Below are positions 1 to 8,611 of a stretch of 64,000 nucleotides of DNA, piece after piece; position 1 is the first letter of the stretch, and the number at the start of each line of letters is the position of its first letter. The notes beneath the pieces were generated by a model. That model did not search any database and was not told where the DNA came from. It was given only the letters and a program-made list of their open reading frames with translations. Made by a program: the position numbers and the translations under genes. The stretch is from Sphingomonadaceae bacterium (GTDB lineage: Bacteria; Pseudomonadota; Alphaproteobacteria; Sphingomonadales; Sphingomonadaceae), in contig JACKKZ010000002.1 in assembly GCA_024236195.1 (NCBI GenBank), positions 372,001 through 436,000 of the forward strand, written 5' to 3'.

Positions 1-1725
1 CACGCATGGCGCAACGGCCCGCGCCCGGGCAAACAGGCGCGCGATCTGCTGCTCGCTCTCGCCATACCATTTGGACAGCAGGTCAGAGCTCTTCATCGAG
101 ATGAAATTGGCTTTTGCCTCTTTCGCCACCGCCTTCGCCAGCAAGGTCTTGCCGGTGCCGGGCGGGCCATAGAGCAGGAAGCCCTTGGCTGCACGGATGC
201 CGAGCCGGGCAAAAGCTTCCGGATTGGTCATCGGCAATTCGATGCCTTCCTTCAGCTTCCCGATCGCATCGGCGACACCGCCAATGTCGCTCCACTGGAC
301 ATTCGGCACCTGCACCATGACTTCGCGCATGGCGGAGGGCTGGACACGCTTGAGCGCGGCGAGGAAATCGTCCCGGCTGACATGCAAATCGTCGAGCACT
401 TCCTGCGGGACCGTACGTTCATCAAGATCGAGCCGGGGCATGATCCGGCGCACCGCGTCAATCGCTGCTTCGCGCGCGAGTGCCGCAATATCTGCGCCAA
501 CAAAGCCATGTGTCACCCGTGCCAGCTCGTCGAGATCGACCTTGTCGCCCAGCGGCATACCGCGCGTATGGATGGCGAGGATTTCCCGGCGGCCCTTCTC
601 GTCCGGCACACCGATCACGATTTCGCGGTCAAACCGACCGGGACGGCGCAGTGCCTCGTCAATCGCGTCAGGGCGATTGGTGGCAGCGATGACAACAAGG
701 TTCGCGCGCGCTTCCAGCCCGTCCATCAGCGTCAGCAACTGGGCGACCAGCCGCTTTTCCGCTTCGCCGGGCACCTTGTCCCGCTTGGGCGCGATGGAAT
801 CAATCTCGTCGATAAAGACGATGGCAGGCGCGGCCTTGGTGGCTGCTTCGAAGACTTCGCGCAGCTTCTTCTCGCTCTCGCCATAGCCGGACCCCATGAT
901 CTCCGGGCCGTTAATGGTGAAGAACTCTGCATCGCTTTCATTGGCGACCGCCTGAGCCAGCCGGGTCTTGCCGGTACCGGGCGGGCCGTGCAGCAGCACA
1001 CCCTTGGGCGGATCGACGCCGAGACGGGTGAACAATTCGGGATAGCGCAGCGGCAGTTCGACCATTTCACGCAAGGCTTTGATGGTCTCTTCCATCCCCC
1101 CGACATCGTCATAATTGACGGTGCCGCGGCCATCGCGCGGTTCCTCGAACTCGGCGCGCATCTCGACTTCGGTGTTCTCGTCAATATGGACGATGCCCTT
1201 GGGTGAAGTCGAAACGACCGACAGGCGGATTTGTGTAAGGGCATAGGCCGGGGCGTTGAACATGCGGCGCACTTCGGGCGGCATGTTCTGCACCGGCTGC
1301 TGTCCGGCCGTGGCGACGAGGTCACCCGCGACGAGCGGCTTGCCGAAGAAATTGCGCTTCAGCGCCTGTGCCGGACCCTGCAGCCGCATTTCACGCTGGG
1401 CAGGGGCAAAGACCACCCGCGTGGCCGGGCGCGATTCCGCAGCGCGGATCTTCACATGTTCGCCAGAGCCAGTTTCAGCATTGCCGCGCTGCAGGCCATC
1501 GAGCCGGACCACGTCCAGCGCCTGGTCTTCATCATAAGCAGGCATGGCGATGGCAGCGGTCATGCGCTTGCCGGTGATCTCCACCACATCGCCTTCGGTC
1601 ACGCCCAGCGCCTGAAAGGCACTGCGCGGCATGCGGGCAATGCCCTGTCCGCTCTCTTCCTGCCTGGCCGCTGCCACCTGCAGGCGGACGGTCTTCTCTT
1701 CTACTGCCGCGTCAGGTTCGGCCAT
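1..1725 (-). CDS. CDC48/VCP-type AAA+ ATPase, C-terminus cut by window edge
   Basis: Open from an ATG at 1725 to the window edge, 575 codons with no stop, so the protein is partial. Residues 1-100 resemble the CDC48 N-terminal double-psi barrel. Two AAA modules follow: the first Walker A (HGPPGTGKT) near residue 247 with Walker B IVFIDEID, the second Walker A (YGPPGTGKT) near residue 519. The end of the second module lies outside the window. This architecture is that of CDC48/p97/VAT unfoldases, which pull proteins apart by ATP-driven threading, normally as cytosolic hexamers. The proteobacterial homologues are little studied; substrate is unknown. No partner gene is visible on this side. Confidence 0.93.
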   Translation of the reverse strand, partial: MAEPDAAVEEKTVRLQVAAARQEESGQGIARMPRSAFQALGVTEGDVVEITGKRMTAAIAMPAYDEDQALDVVRLDGLQRGNAETGSGEHVKIRAAESRPATRVVFAPAQREMRLQGPAQALKRNFFGKPLVAGDLVATAGQQPVQNMPPEVRRMFNAPAYALTQIRLSVVSTSPKGIVHIDENTEVEMRAEFEEPRDGRGTVNYDDVGGMEETIKALREMVELPLRYPELFTRLGVDPPKGVLLHGPPGTGKTRLAQAVANESDAEFFTINGPEIMGSGYGESEKKLREVFEAATKAAPAIVFIDEIDSIAPKRDKVPGEAEKRLVAQLLTLMDGLEARANLVVIAATNRPDAIDEALRRPGRFDREIVIGVPDEKGRREILAIHTRGMPLGDKVDLDELARVTHGFVGADIAALAREAAIDAVRRIMPRLDLDERTVPQEVLDDLHVSRDDFLAALKRVQPSAMREVMVQVPNVQWSDIGGVADAIGKLKEGIELPMTNPEAFARLGIRAAKGFLLYGPPGTGKTLLAKAVAKEAKANFISMKSSDLLSKWYGESEQQIARLFARARAVAPCV

Positions 1726-1854
1726 GCGTGCAAGCTCCCGGTTGCGAGTCTGTCTGTGTCAGGGCCCAAGCTAGGAAGCCGCACCCTGCTATGCAAATGC
1801 CTGATTTGGCAGGAGGTGCCGAAAGCGCCGGATTCCGCCCGGTCCGATGGAAGC

Positions 1855-1884
1855 AAAAAAAAGCCCGGTCGTTTCCGACCGGGC
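1855..1884 (-). terminator. Rho-independent terminator
   Basis: Perfect 9-bp GC-rich stem (gcccggtcg / cgaccgggc, 1863-1884) with a 4-nt loop. Eight A on the plus strand (1855-1862) give a U-run on the minus strand after the stem. It ends a minus-strand transcript: the LysR gene 245 bp upstream or a separate small RNA. Confidence 0.85.
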
Positions 1885-1995
1885 TATGAAAGTTTTGGGA
1901 GAGGATGCCTGAAAGGCAGGTTCGTTATGGGTCTGACCCCGCTTTTGTGCAAGTGCGAAAAACTCACTCATAGTTGCGTTTTATGCAACATCAGT
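1855..1995 (-). ncRNA. Candidate small RNA with anti-Shine-Dalgarno motif
   Basis: Minus-strand reading gives a small hairpin (UGCC..GGCA, 1906-1918), then an unpaired CCUCUCCC (1897-1904), then the strong terminator at 1855-1884. Known alphaproteobacterial sRNAs often show such CU-rich anti-SD motifs before a terminator stem. The 5' end is a guess; the palindrome at 1975-1991 may mark it. It could equally be the 3' UTR of the LysR gene. Confidence 0.25.
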
Positions 1996-2128
1996 GAAAA
2001 GGCTCGCAATTCCTGAGATTTTTCCTGACATCGCTGTCAGCAATAGGTGGTAGAAACATGAATGTGATTCAATAATGCAGTGCAGCATGGTTGCGTTCGC
2101 AACTGCACTCCATGGCTGAAACGGCGAA

Positions 2129-3007
2129 TCAGGCGGGCTCTGGCATTGCGAATCGGCCGGCTCGCTCAAACAATTCGCGAATCACCGGGTCAGCCTCATT
2201 GCTGCGAATCGCCACTTCGAACTCAATGCGCCGCTCCGGCCTTGGCCACACTTCGCGCAGGTCACCGCCGGCCAGTTCCTCCCCGACCATGGTCAGCGGC
2301 AGGACGGCCACCCCTTCCCCTGCCATCAATATGTCGATCATGGTCCGCACATTGTTGCAGGTCGCGAAAGTTGCCGGGGCGATGCTGCGGGCTGTCAGGC
2401 TGTCCCGCGTGATCATGTTGAGCGGGGAGTTGTGCGGCAAGGACCAGACGCGCGGTGCCTCACCGTCTTGCAGGCGCTGTGCCCCCTTGCTCCCTGCGAG
2501 CCAGGCCAGGGGGACGTTACCAATAGGGGCCGTGTGCAGGCCGGGCGCTGCAACCGGTCCGGCAAGGAAGACCATGTCGCTGGTCCCGCCAAGCAATTGC
2601 TGGAGCATGCGGGCGGTCAGGTCGATCTCCACCTCCAGTGTGACGCCTGGCATGGAACGTTCCACTTCGCTGACGAAATCGGGCAAGACGCTCGCCGCAG
2701 CGATCTCGCCACTCCCCACGCGGACAACGCCGACGGCGCCGCCAAACTCCCCCGGCCGCATCAGCACGGATTCGAACTGCGCCCAGAGCGGTTCGCAATC
2801 CTGCACCAATTGCCGCCCGCGCGCGGTCAGCACCATGCGCCGCCCTTCGCGCCGGAAGATGGCGATGCCCAATTGCGCCTCCATCTCGCGAATCCGGGCG
2901 GAGATGGCTGGCTGGGTCGTGCCCAGCCGTTCCGCCGCCGCATGGAAAGTTCCCAGTCGGGCGATCACCAGCAGGGTTTCGAGATGATAAAGCGCAATCC
3001 GTTTCAT
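2129..3007 (-). CDS. LysR-family transcriptional regulator
   Basis: About 292 aa. The N-terminal winged HTH (residues 1-60; AERLGTTQPAISARI is the recognition-helix region) is followed by a LysR substrate-binding domain. Divergent from scoA with about 95 bp between them, the usual layout when a LysR protein controls the neighbouring operon and itself, so a role in scoAB control is likely but inferred. Start chosen at ATG 3007 because AAGAG lies at a suitable distance; ATG 3013 is also possible. Effector unknown. Confidence 0.92.
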   Translation of the reverse strand: MKRIALYHLETLLVIARLGTFHAAAERLGTTQPAISARIREMEAQLGIAIFRREGRRMVLTARGRQLVQDCEPLWAQFESVLMRPGEFGGAVGVVRVGSGEIAAASVLPDFVSEVERSMPGVTLEVEIDLTARMLQQLLGGTSDMVFLAGPVAAPGLHTAPIGNVPLAWLAGSKGAQRLQDGEAPRVWSLPHNSPLNMITRDSLTARSIAPATFATCNNVRTMIDILMAGEGVAVLPLTMVGEELAGGDLREVWPRPERRIEFEVAIRSNEADPVIRELFERAGRFAMPEPA

Positions 3008-3102
3008 AAGCATCTCTTATCAATAATGCGCAAAATATAGAATTGGATTTCATGCGTAGGACGCGGCAATCTGCATGCGAAACCCAATGGAAGAGGATTC
3101 GC

Positions 3103-3810
3103 ATGAAGAAGCTCTATCCCGACGCAGCCGCTGCCCTTGATGGCCTGCTGCATGACGACATGCTCATCGCCAGCGGCGGCTTTGGCCTGTGCGGCATCCC
3201 CGAACGCCTGCTGGTCGCGATCCGCGAAAGCGGCGTGAAGAACCTCACCTTTGCCAGCAACAATGCCGGCATCGACAATGAAGGCATCGGCATGCTGCTG
3301 CGCACGCAGCAGGTGAAGAAGATGATCTCTTCCTATGTCGGCGAGAACAAGGAATTCGAACGGCAATTCCTCTCCGGCGAGCTGGAAGTAGAATTCTGCC
3401 CGCAAGGCACACTGGCCGAGCGTATGCGTGCTGGCGGCGCGGGCATCCCCGGCTTCTACACCAAGACCGGCGTCGGCACACAGGTCGCCGAAGGCAAGGA
3501 GCATAAGGATTTCAACGGGGAGACCTATATCCTCGAACAGGGCATCTTCGCTGACCTCGCCATCGTGAAGGCGTGGAAAGCGGACGAGACCGGCAATGTC
3601 GTGTTCCGCAAGACCGCGCGCAATTTCAACGTCCCTGCCGCCACCTGCGGCAAGGTCTGCGTGGTCGAAGTGGAAGAGATCGTGCCCACCGGCTCGCTCG
3701 ATCCCGATGCGATCCACCTGCCCGGCGTCTATGTTCAGCGGATGATCGTGGGCGCGCCCTATGACAAGAAGATCGAATTTGTGACCACCCGCGAAAGGGA
3801 GGCAAACTGA
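3103..3810 (+). CDS. scoA: 3-oxoacid CoA-transferase subunit A
   Basis: 235 aa, CoA-transferase family I alpha subunit. The glycine-rich GGFGLCGIPE stretch near residue 25 is typical of SCOT alpha. With ScoB it moves CoA from succinyl-CoA to acetoacetate or other 3-oxoacids, feeding ketone bodies into acetyl-CoA in the cytosol. Start taken at 3103, where AAGAGG sits 6 nt upstream; an upstream in-frame start at 3043 has no such site and would lie in the promoter region. The stop overlaps the scoB start (TGATG). Confidence 0.95.
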   Translation: MKKLYPDAAAALDGLLHDDMLIASGGFGLCGIPERLLVAIRESGVKNLTFASNNAGIDNEGIGMLLRTQQVKKMISSYVGENKEFERQFLSGELEVEFCPQGTLAERMRAGGAGIPGFYTKTGVGTQVAEGKEHKDFNGETYILEQGIFADLAIVKAWKADETGNVVFRKTARNFNVPAATCGKVCVVEVEEIVPTGSLDPDAIHLPGVYVQRMIVGAPYDKKIEFVTTREREAN

Positions 3811-4451
3811 TGCCCTGGACCCGCGATGAAATGGCCGCGCGCGCCGCGAAGGAACTGCAGGACGGTTACTACGTCAATCTTGGCATCGGCATCCCGACGC
3901 TGGTGGCAAACCATATCCCGTCGGACATGTTCGTCACGCTACAGAGCGAGAATGGTATGCTCGGCATCGGTCCCTTCCCCTATGCGGGCGAGGAAGATCC
4001 CGACCTGATCAATGCCGGGAAGCAAACAATCAGCGAACTGCCGCACAGTGCCTATTTCGACAGCGCCGCCAGCTTCGCCATGATCCGCGGCGGACATATC
4101 GACCTGACCGTGCTGGGCGCAATGGAAGTTTCCGAAGGGGGCGACATCGCCAACTGGATGATCCCGGGCAAGATGATCAAGGGCATGGGCGGCGCGATGG
4201 ACCTCGTCGCCGGGGTCAAGAAGATCATCGTGGTGATGGAGCACACGGCCAAGGATGGCAGCGCGAAGTTCATCCCCAGCTGCACATTGCCGCTTACCGG
4301 CACGGATGTGATCGACATGATCATTACCGATCTCTGCGTTTTCCAGCGCCCTGACCACGCCAGCCCCTTCCGCCTGATCGAGCTGGCCCCCGGCGTTACG
4401 GCTGAGGAAGTGGCGGCCAAGACGACCGCGAAATACGATATCGCGCTTTGA
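3810..4451 (+). CDS. scoB: 3-oxoacid CoA-transferase subunit B
   Basis: 213 aa, CoA-transferase beta subunit. The motif SENGMLGIGP near residue 50 contains the catalytic glutamate that forms the glutamyl-CoA thioester. Translationally coupled to scoA by a one-base overlap, so the heterodimer is probably made in equal amounts. After the stop a short G/C hairpin (4457-4484) lacks a U-run and is at best a weak terminator. Confidence 0.95.
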   Translation: MPWTRDEMAARAAKELQDGYYVNLGIGIPTLVANHIPSDMFVTLQSENGMLGIGPFPYAGEEDPDLINAGKQTISELPHSAYFDSAASFAMIRGGHIDLTVLGAMEVSEGGDIANWMIPGKMIKGMGGAMDLVAGVKKIIVVMEHTAKDGSAKFIPSCTLPLTGTDVIDMIITDLCVFQRPDHASPFRLIELAPGVTAEEVAAKTTAKYDIAL

Positions 4452-4530
4452 CCTTGCGGGGGGCGGGTGACGACTTGCCCCCCGATACAATCGTTTGGCT
4501 GGTTGCCGGAACCATGCGATAATCCGGCAA

Positions 4531-5196
4531 ATGGGAATCCATTCCGCCTTCCGCACCCGCTTCCTCGACGTGCTCGCGTCGATCTACATCTATAACGAAC
4601 ATCGCGGCTACACTTCGCTCGACCGGGTGCTGGAGGCGGTGCGTGCGCGCTGCCCAGACAACCCGTCATTCATAGCTGAAGTGGTCAAGCATCGCGGCGA
4701 CGAGGAAAAGCATTATCGCATGTTCCGCCGCTGGTTCGAACTGCAGGGGCGTATGCCACTGAAGGTGGACCGAACCTGCGGCCATATCGACCATTTCATC
4801 GAAAGCGTGTTTGGCTGCACGATTGACGATCTCGACACCGATGCGATCATTGCCGATGGCGACGAGTTCGAGAAGCTCTGCCGGGTGATCATGATCACCG
4901 AACAACGCGGGATGGAACAGGTCGAGATCCTGCTGAAGAACAAGCATATCCGCTCGGACAAGGGGCTGACCCGGATATTCCAAGTGGTCGAGCGGGACGA
5001 GCCCAGCCACTGGATGCCCTATGATGCCTGGCTGCGCGCGCATGGCCGCAGTCCCAAGCCGAAGTGGCGCGAGCTGTGGACTGACTATTGGATCCACAAA
5101 TCGCTGATGCTGGCCAAATTGCCCGCGCTGTTCCTCAATCGCAACACGCCGAGGCTGGAGCATTGGCCGGATGAAGACCCGCAAGCCTATGCCTGA
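4531..5196 (+). CDS. Ferritin-like domain protein (putative di-iron)
   Basis: 221 aa. Helical protein with two ExxH motifs, EEKH near residue 55 and EPSH near residue 155, plus the acidic ITEQRG segment between them, as in ferritin-like di-iron proteins. The reaction cannot be told: oxygenase, oxidase and iron binding are all possible. ATG at 4531 starts a well-conserved-looking helix; an upstream TTG at 4495 would add 12 residues of poor quality. It follows scoAB by 80 bp and may be a separate unit. Confidence 0.7.
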   Translation: MGIHSAFRTRFLDVLASIYIYNEHRGYTSLDRVLEAVRARCPDNPSFIAEVVKHRGDEEKHYRMFRRWFELQGRMPLKVDRTCGHIDHFIESVFGCTIDDLDTDAIIADGDEFEKLCRVIMITEQRGMEQVEILLKNKHIRSDKGLTRIFQVVERDEPSHWMPYDAWLRAHGRSPKPKWRELWTDYWIHKSLMLAKLPALFLNRNTPRLEHWPDEDPQAYA

Positions 5197-5228
5197 GCCC
5201 GAAGCCGGCTTTCCAAGGAATCGCCCAT

Positions 5229-5924
5229 ATGAATAGTCAGCCAAACTACACGCTGATCACGGCAAACCGCAATTATTCGAGCTGGTCACTGCGGCCATGG
5301 CTGCTGATGAAGGCGCTCAATATCCCCTTTGCCGAGCGGTTCGAGCCCTTCACCAAGCCCGATAATTTCGCGGAGTTCCGCACCTTCTCTCCCACCGGGC
5401 AGGTGCCGGTACTGATCCATGGCGAACGGACCATCTGGGATTCGCTCGGCATCCTGTTCTACCTCGCCGAGCGGCACGCGGGTGTATGGCCAGAGGGCGA
5501 CGAGGCGCGCGCCTTTGCGCAGTGCATCACTGCCGAAATGCACGGCGGCTTTGGCGCGCTGCGCAATGATTGCACCATGAATGTCGGTGTTCGCGTTACC
5601 CCCAAGCCGATGTCGACCGCGCTGGAGCGGAATGTCACGCGGGTGCGCGAAATCATTGAGGAAGGGCTGGACCGCTTCGACGGACCATGGCTGGCCGGGG
5701 CCGAATTCAGCGCCGCCGATGCCTTTTACGCGCCTGTGGCCTGGCGCATCCGCACCTATGGGCTGGATGTCGGCCGAGGGCAGGCCTGGGTCGATCACGT
5801 GATTGCTCACCCGGCGATGCAGCAATGGGAAGCAGAAGCGCTGAGCGAGGAATGGCGCGAGGCAAGCCACGAAGCCGAACTCGCTGCCGCCGGTGCAATC
5901 ACCGCCGATTATCGCACCGGCTAA
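5229..5924 (+). CDS. Glutathione S-transferase family protein
   Basis: 231 aa, usual GST length. The N-terminal thioredoxin-like domain begins with NYSSWSLRPWLLMKAL; Ser in YSSWS is the likely catalytic residue. PTGQVPVL carries the cis-proline that positions glutathione, and IWDSLGILFYLAER follows. The C-terminal all-helical domain starts near residue 90. Substrate unknown. It follows the ferritin-like gene by about 30 bp on the same strand, so they may be cotranscribed. Confidence 0.9.
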   Translation: MNSQPNYTLITANRNYSSWSLRPWLLMKALNIPFAERFEPFTKPDNFAEFRTFSPTGQVPVLIHGERTIWDSLGILFYLAERHAGVWPEGDEARAFAQCITAEMHGGFGALRNDCTMNVGVRVTPKPMSTALERNVTRVREIIEEGLDRFDGPWLAGAEFSAADAFYAPVAWRIRTYGLDVGRGQAWVDHVIAHPAMQQWEAEALSEEWREASHEAELAAAGAITADYRTG

Positions 5925-5984
5925 ATTGCCGTTTGCGACGGGCCGTGCCCCCGCATAAGCTCTGCCCCAAGGCCGACAAGGCGA

Positions 5985-7256
5985 ATGGGAGGAAAATCCA
6001 TCAAACGCAGCACTTCGCCCGGTCTGGCGCTCTTCATCCTCGCCGGGATCGGCACCTTTGGCTTTGTCGACCGGATTGTCGTCAATGTGCTGGTCGAGCC
6101 GCTCAAACGCGAATTTCACCTGACCGACACGCAGGTTTCGCTGCTCGGACTGGCCTTTGCACTGCTCAATATCGGGGCCGGGATCATCATAGCCCGCTAT
6201 GCCGAACGGGCGCGGCGACTGACGCTGATTTCCTTTGGGGTGGTCTTCTGGTCCGTCGCCACCGCGGCCTGCGGGGCGGCCGCGAATTGGACGCAATTGC
6301 TGCTCGCCCGAATCAGCGTGGGGCTTGGCGAAGCGATCGGCCTGCCCAGCAACCAGTCAGTCATCGCGGATTATTTTCCTGCAAACCGACGCGCGACCGC
6401 CATTTCGGTCCTGCTGCTGGCCCCGCCCATCGGTGCCTTTATCGGCTTTGTCGGCGGCGGCTGGATTGCGCAGAATTTCGATTGGCGCATGACCTTTGTC
6501 TTCGCCGCCATTCCCGGCCTGTTGCTGGGCGTGGCCGCCTGGCTGTTCGTGGAAGAACCCACACGGGGGCAGCACGACCCCGGCGCAAGCGACGACGTGC
6601 CCGGTTTCATGGAAGTGCTCGGCCGCATGACCAAGCTCGCCAGCGCGCGGCATATGATTGTCGGTTCAACCATCGCGGCTGCCATCGGCTTTGGCGCGAA
6701 TTACTTCTTCACCTCGCTGATGATGCGCAGTTTCGGCCTGAACATCGCGCAGGCCGGACTCTATGCCGGGGTGATCGCCAGCTTGCCCGCTGCGATTTCC
6801 GTGGTCGGCAGCGGCTGGCTGGCAGACCGGTTGGGAGAGCGCAGCCCCGCCGCCTATGCCCTGATCCCCGGCATCGCCATGCTGCTGGCTGGTCCGCTCT
6901 ATGCCTTTGCCATCACGCGCGAGAGCCTGTGGCTGCTGCTCTCGCTCGTCAGCGTCTCGGCCGTGCTGCAATTCGGCTATCTCGGCGTGACATTCGCCAG
7001 CATCCAGAACCTGATGCACCCAAGGATGCGCGCCACCGCCTCAGCAGTGTTGAACGCGATCTATGGCATTGCCGGAGGGATGGGCCCGCTGATTGTCGGC
7101 CTGATGAGCGACCGGCTGGAGGGCAGCTATGGCATTGGCACCGGCCTGTCCTATGCCATGGCGCTGGCAGGCCTCGCCTATCTCTGGGCCGGGGCGCATT
7201 ATGTGCTGGCCGCGCGCCACGTAGGGGCGGACCTGCAAAGCGTTCGCGGGGGCTGA
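5985..7256 (+). CDS. MFS transporter, spinster-like
   Basis: 423 aa with about 12 hydrophobic segments. The first helix contains FGFVDRIVVNVLVEPLKREFHL, close to the start of Spinster/UhpT-like MFS members, and ARISVGLGEAIGLPSNQSVIADYFP is the conserved helix 4-5 region. Likely an inner-membrane secondary transporter; substrate unknown. A strong bidirectional terminator follows at 7278-7315. Confidence 0.88.
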   Translation: MGGKSIKRSTSPGLALFILAGIGTFGFVDRIVVNVLVEPLKREFHLTDTQVSLLGLAFALLNIGAGIIIARYAERARRLTLISFGVVFWSVATAACGAAANWTQLLLARISVGLGEAIGLPSNQSVIADYFPANRRATAISVLLLAPPIGAFIGFVGGGWIAQNFDWRMTFVFAAIPGLLLGVAAWLFVEEPTRGQHDPGASDDVPGFMEVLGRMTKLASARHMIVGSTIAAAIGFGANYFFTSLMMRSFGLNIAQAGLYAGVIASLPAAISVVGSGWLADRLGERSPAAYALIPGIAMLLAGPLYAFAITRESLWLLLSLVSVSAVLQFGYLGVTFASIQNLMHPRMRATASAVLNAIYGIAGGMGPLIVGLMSDRLEGSYGIGTGLSYAMALAGLAYLWAGAHYVLAARHVGADLQSVRGG

Positions 7257-7277
7257 GCAGACATCATTACTTCAGAG

Positions 7278-7315
7278 AAAAAGGGCGGCGGATCGCACTG
7301 ATCCGCCGCCCTTTT
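7278..7315. terminator. Bidirectional Rho-independent terminator
   Basis: Perfect 16-bp inverted repeat (aaaagggcggcggatc / gatccgccgccctttt) with a 5-nt loop. The A-run on the left and T-run on the right let it work for both the MFS gene and the convergent metK. Confidence 0.93.
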
Positions 7316-7334
7316 CATGTTGCGCAAGCTGGGC

Positions 7335-8561
7335 TCAGAGAGCGGCCTTGAGCGCATCCACCAGATCGGTGCGTTCCCACGGGAACAGGTCCCCTTCCGC
7401 CTTGCGGCCGAAATGGCCATAGGCAGCGCTGGTGCGATAGATCGGCTTGTTGAGGCCGAGATGCGTGCGGATGCCGCGCGGGGTGAGGCGGACGAGCGTC
7501 GGCAGCACCTTCTCCAGCTGGTCTTCGCTCACGCCATTGCCGGTGCCATGCAGGTCAACATAGAGCGAGAGCGGCTCGGACACGCCGATGGCATAGGCGA
7601 TCTGGATCGTGCAGCGCTTGGCCAGGCCGGCAGCGACGACATTCTTCGCGAGATAGCGCGTGATATAGGCTGCCGAACGGTCAACCTTGGTCGGGTCCTT
7701 GCCCGAGAAAGCACCGCCACCATGAGGCGATGCGCCACCATAAGTGTCGACGATGATTTTGCGACCGGTCAGGCCAGCATCGCCATCGGGGCCGCCAATT
7801 TCAAAGCAGCCGGTCGGGTTGATGTGATAGACCGTGTTGGCTGTCAGCAGCTCAGCGGGCATCACATCAGCAATCACGCCCTTCACATAGCTTTCCAGCT
7901 CAGCATATTTCGCCGCATCGCCTTCGCCATTATGGAAGTAATAGCCCGGCGCATGCTGGGTGGAGACGACGATGGCAGTCGCTTCAACCGGCTTTTCGTC
8001 CTTGTAACGCAGCGTCACCTGACTTTTCGCATCAGGCTCAAGGAAGGGCGCGGTGCCATTCTTGCGATCCACCGCCATGCGCTGCAGGATCTTGTGGCTG
8101 TAATCCAGCGTCGCCGGCATCAGGTCCGGGGTTTCATCGCTGGCATAGCCGAACATGATGCCCTGGTCGCCTGCACCTTCATCCTTGTTGGAGCCTTCAG
8201 CGCCGGCATCCACACCCTGCGCGATATGCGCGCTCTGGCCGTGCAAGTGGTTTTCGAAGCTCAGCGTTTCCCAGTGGAAACCGTCCTGCTCATAGCCAAT
8301 TTCCTTGACCGTGTTGCGGACAACCTTCTCGATCTCTTCCAGCGCACCGGGTGCCCATTGGCCGTTCTCATAAACGCCCTTGCAGCGGATTTCGCCAGCC
8401 AGCACGACACGCTGCGTGGTGGTCAGCGTTTCGCAGGCGATCCGTGCTTCCGGATCCTTGCTCAGGAAGAGGTCAACGATCGTGTCGGAAATCTGGTCCG
8501 AGACCTTGTCAGGATGGCCTTCGGAAACGCTTTCAGACGTGAAAAGGAATTCGGAACGCAT
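7335..8561 (-). CDS. metK: S-adenosylmethionine synthetase
   Basis: 408 aa. It makes SAM from methionine and ATP with release of phosphate and pyrophosphate. The N-terminal FTSESVSEGHPDK and the later GAGDQGIMFGYA and GGGAFSGKDPTKVDRSAAY signatures are all present. Length is slightly above the E. coli enzyme (384 aa), as usual in alphaproteobacteria. Only 50 bp separate it from lnt upstream on the same strand, which leaves little room for a classical SAM riboswitch. Confidence 0.98.
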   Translation of the reverse strand: MRSEFLFTSESVSEGHPDKVSDQISDTIVDLFLSKDPEARIACETLTTTQRVVLAGEIRCKGVYENGQWAPGALEEIEKVVRNTVKEIGYEQDGFHWETLSFENHLHGQSAHIAQGVDAGAEGSNKDEGAGDQGIMFGYASDETPDLMPATLDYSHKILQRMAVDRKNGTAPFLEPDAKSQVTLRYKDEKPVEATAIVVSTQHAPGYYFHNGEGDAAKYAELESYVKGVIADVMPAELLTANTVYHINPTGCFEIGGPDGDAGLTGRKIIVDTYGGASPHGGGAFSGKDPTKVDRSAAYITRYLAKNVVAAGLAKRCTIQIAYAIGVSEPLSLYVDLHGTGNGVSEDQLEKVLPTLVRLTPRGIRTHLGLNKPIYRTSAAYGHFGRKAEGDLFPWERTDLVDALKAAL

Positions 8562-8611
8562 ATGGGCATGTCCCCCGGGGATTGAAGCCTATGGATAATT
8601 GCGGAGTTGCT

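Larger units (their letters stand above)
1726..2128. other. Intergenic region with terminator and possible sRNA
   Basis: About 400 bp with no convincing protein gene. It holds a strong minus-strand intrinsic terminator (1855-1884), a short hairpin (1906-1918), a CU-rich minus-strand motif (1897-1904) and a palindrome with 5-bp arms at 1975-1991. The short ORFs here have no recognisable product. Confidence 0.7.

Noticed and set aside
1789..1971. 60-aa minus ORF upstream of the AAA gene
   Set aside because: It reads through the terminator hairpin and has no recognisable protein features.
4457..4484. G/C hairpin after scoB as a terminator
   Set aside because: Good stem but no U-run follows, so only mentioned under scoB.
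7317..8585. 422-aa plus-strand ORF opposite metK
   Set aside because: Shadow of metK; the metK reading has all family motifs, while this frame has none.
8562..8611. SAM riboswitch before metK
   Set aside because: Only 50 bp to lnt; I could not find a fitting SAM-II or SAM/SAH fold. An Rfam scan would settle it.
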